From Paracoccaceae bacterium (GTDB taxonomy: Bacteria > Pseudomonadota > Alphaproteobacteria > Rhodobacterales > Rhodobacteraceae), in NCBI GenBank assembly GCA_003447515.1, contig DLZA01000388.1, forward strand, positions 1-6,394: 6,394 bases of DNA, given 5' to 3'. The translations under genes and the position numbers were made by a program. The notes below the pieces were generated by a model, which searched no databases, was not told the DNA's origin, and saw nothing but the letters and a program-made list of their open reading frames with translations. Numbering within the stretch: position 1 is the first letter of the stretch; each line of letters opens with the position of its first letter. Shown here one piece after another: positions 6,285-6,394 of the stretch.

Positions 6285-6394
6285 ATGTATTTTCGGTGCT
6301 ATTCACTTCTTTTTTGTTTGGCCGTGAGTATCATAGTTTTTACGCAGGAAACAAAAGCTAAGACTGAACAAAAAGCATTCGAAGGCCGCCCCTT
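6285..6394 (+). CDS. Possible exported protein, N-terminus only; runs off the window
   Basis: ATG at 6285 directly follows an in-frame TAA (6282-6284) and opens a frame of 36 codons that continues past the window edge. The peptide starts MYFRCYSLLFCLAVSIIVFT. It has a short N-region with one Arg, a hydrophobic core at about 8-19, and a possible signal peptidase site after TKA (23-25), followed by a polar stretch. This is the layout of a Sec signal peptide. There is no clear Shine-Dalgarno; GTGG at 6275-6278 is the best purine-rich match. The possible extended -10 at 6247 is suitably placed. The family cannot be recognised from so few residues, and the frame could be chance. Confidence 0.45.
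   Translation, partial: MYFRCYSLLFCLAVSIIVFTQETKAKTEQKAFEGRP

Overview
The window is part of an alphaproteobacterial chromosome of moderate GC content. The main evidence is a complete succinate dehydrogenase operon in the order sdhC-sdhD-sdhA-sdhB. The SdhC N-terminus (MADVNRGNRPISPHL) and the SdhD N-terminus (GLGSAK...HEWW) look like the alphaproteobacterial/mitochondrial type rather than the enteric type. I cannot place the organism below class level.

Layout, all genes on the + strand: (1) 1-819, the 3' part of a two-domain cupin protein whose start lies before the window. (2) 820-980, an intergenic region with a twin GTGATCAC palindrome, a small AT-rich hairpin and a strong Shine-Dalgarno; it is the likely control region of the sdh operon. 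(3) 981-4430, sdhCDAB with gaps of 13, 15 and 68 nt. (4) 4431-4560, a compact hairpin plus T-run terminator followed by a short leader. (5) 4561-6204, a stand-alone FAD-binding dehydrogenase of the COG3573/PRK12834 type, best started at a TTG codon. (6) 6205-6394, a possible promoter and the first 36 codons of a possible exported protein that runs off the end.

The sdh genes together encode respiratory complex II, which oxidises succinate to fumarate in the TCA cycle and passes electrons through FAD and three Fe-S clusters to ubiquinone. All expected cofactor ligands are visible: the FAD-linking His of SdhA, the ten ligating Cys plus the quinone-site residues of SdhB, and the two haem-axial His of SdhC and SdhD. 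The downstream oxidoreductase shares the broad flavoprotein fold of SdhA but belongs to a separate family of unknown substrate, and a terminator separates it from the operon. The upstream cupin gene has no evident functional link to complex II.

I found no mobile element, CRISPR array, tRNA, rRNA or defence-like system. The window is mostly ordinary metabolic DNA. The points most worth a second look are the twin palindrome upstream of sdhC, the uncharacterised COG3573 flavoenzyme with its TTG start, and the alternative RNA structures around the end of sdhB.
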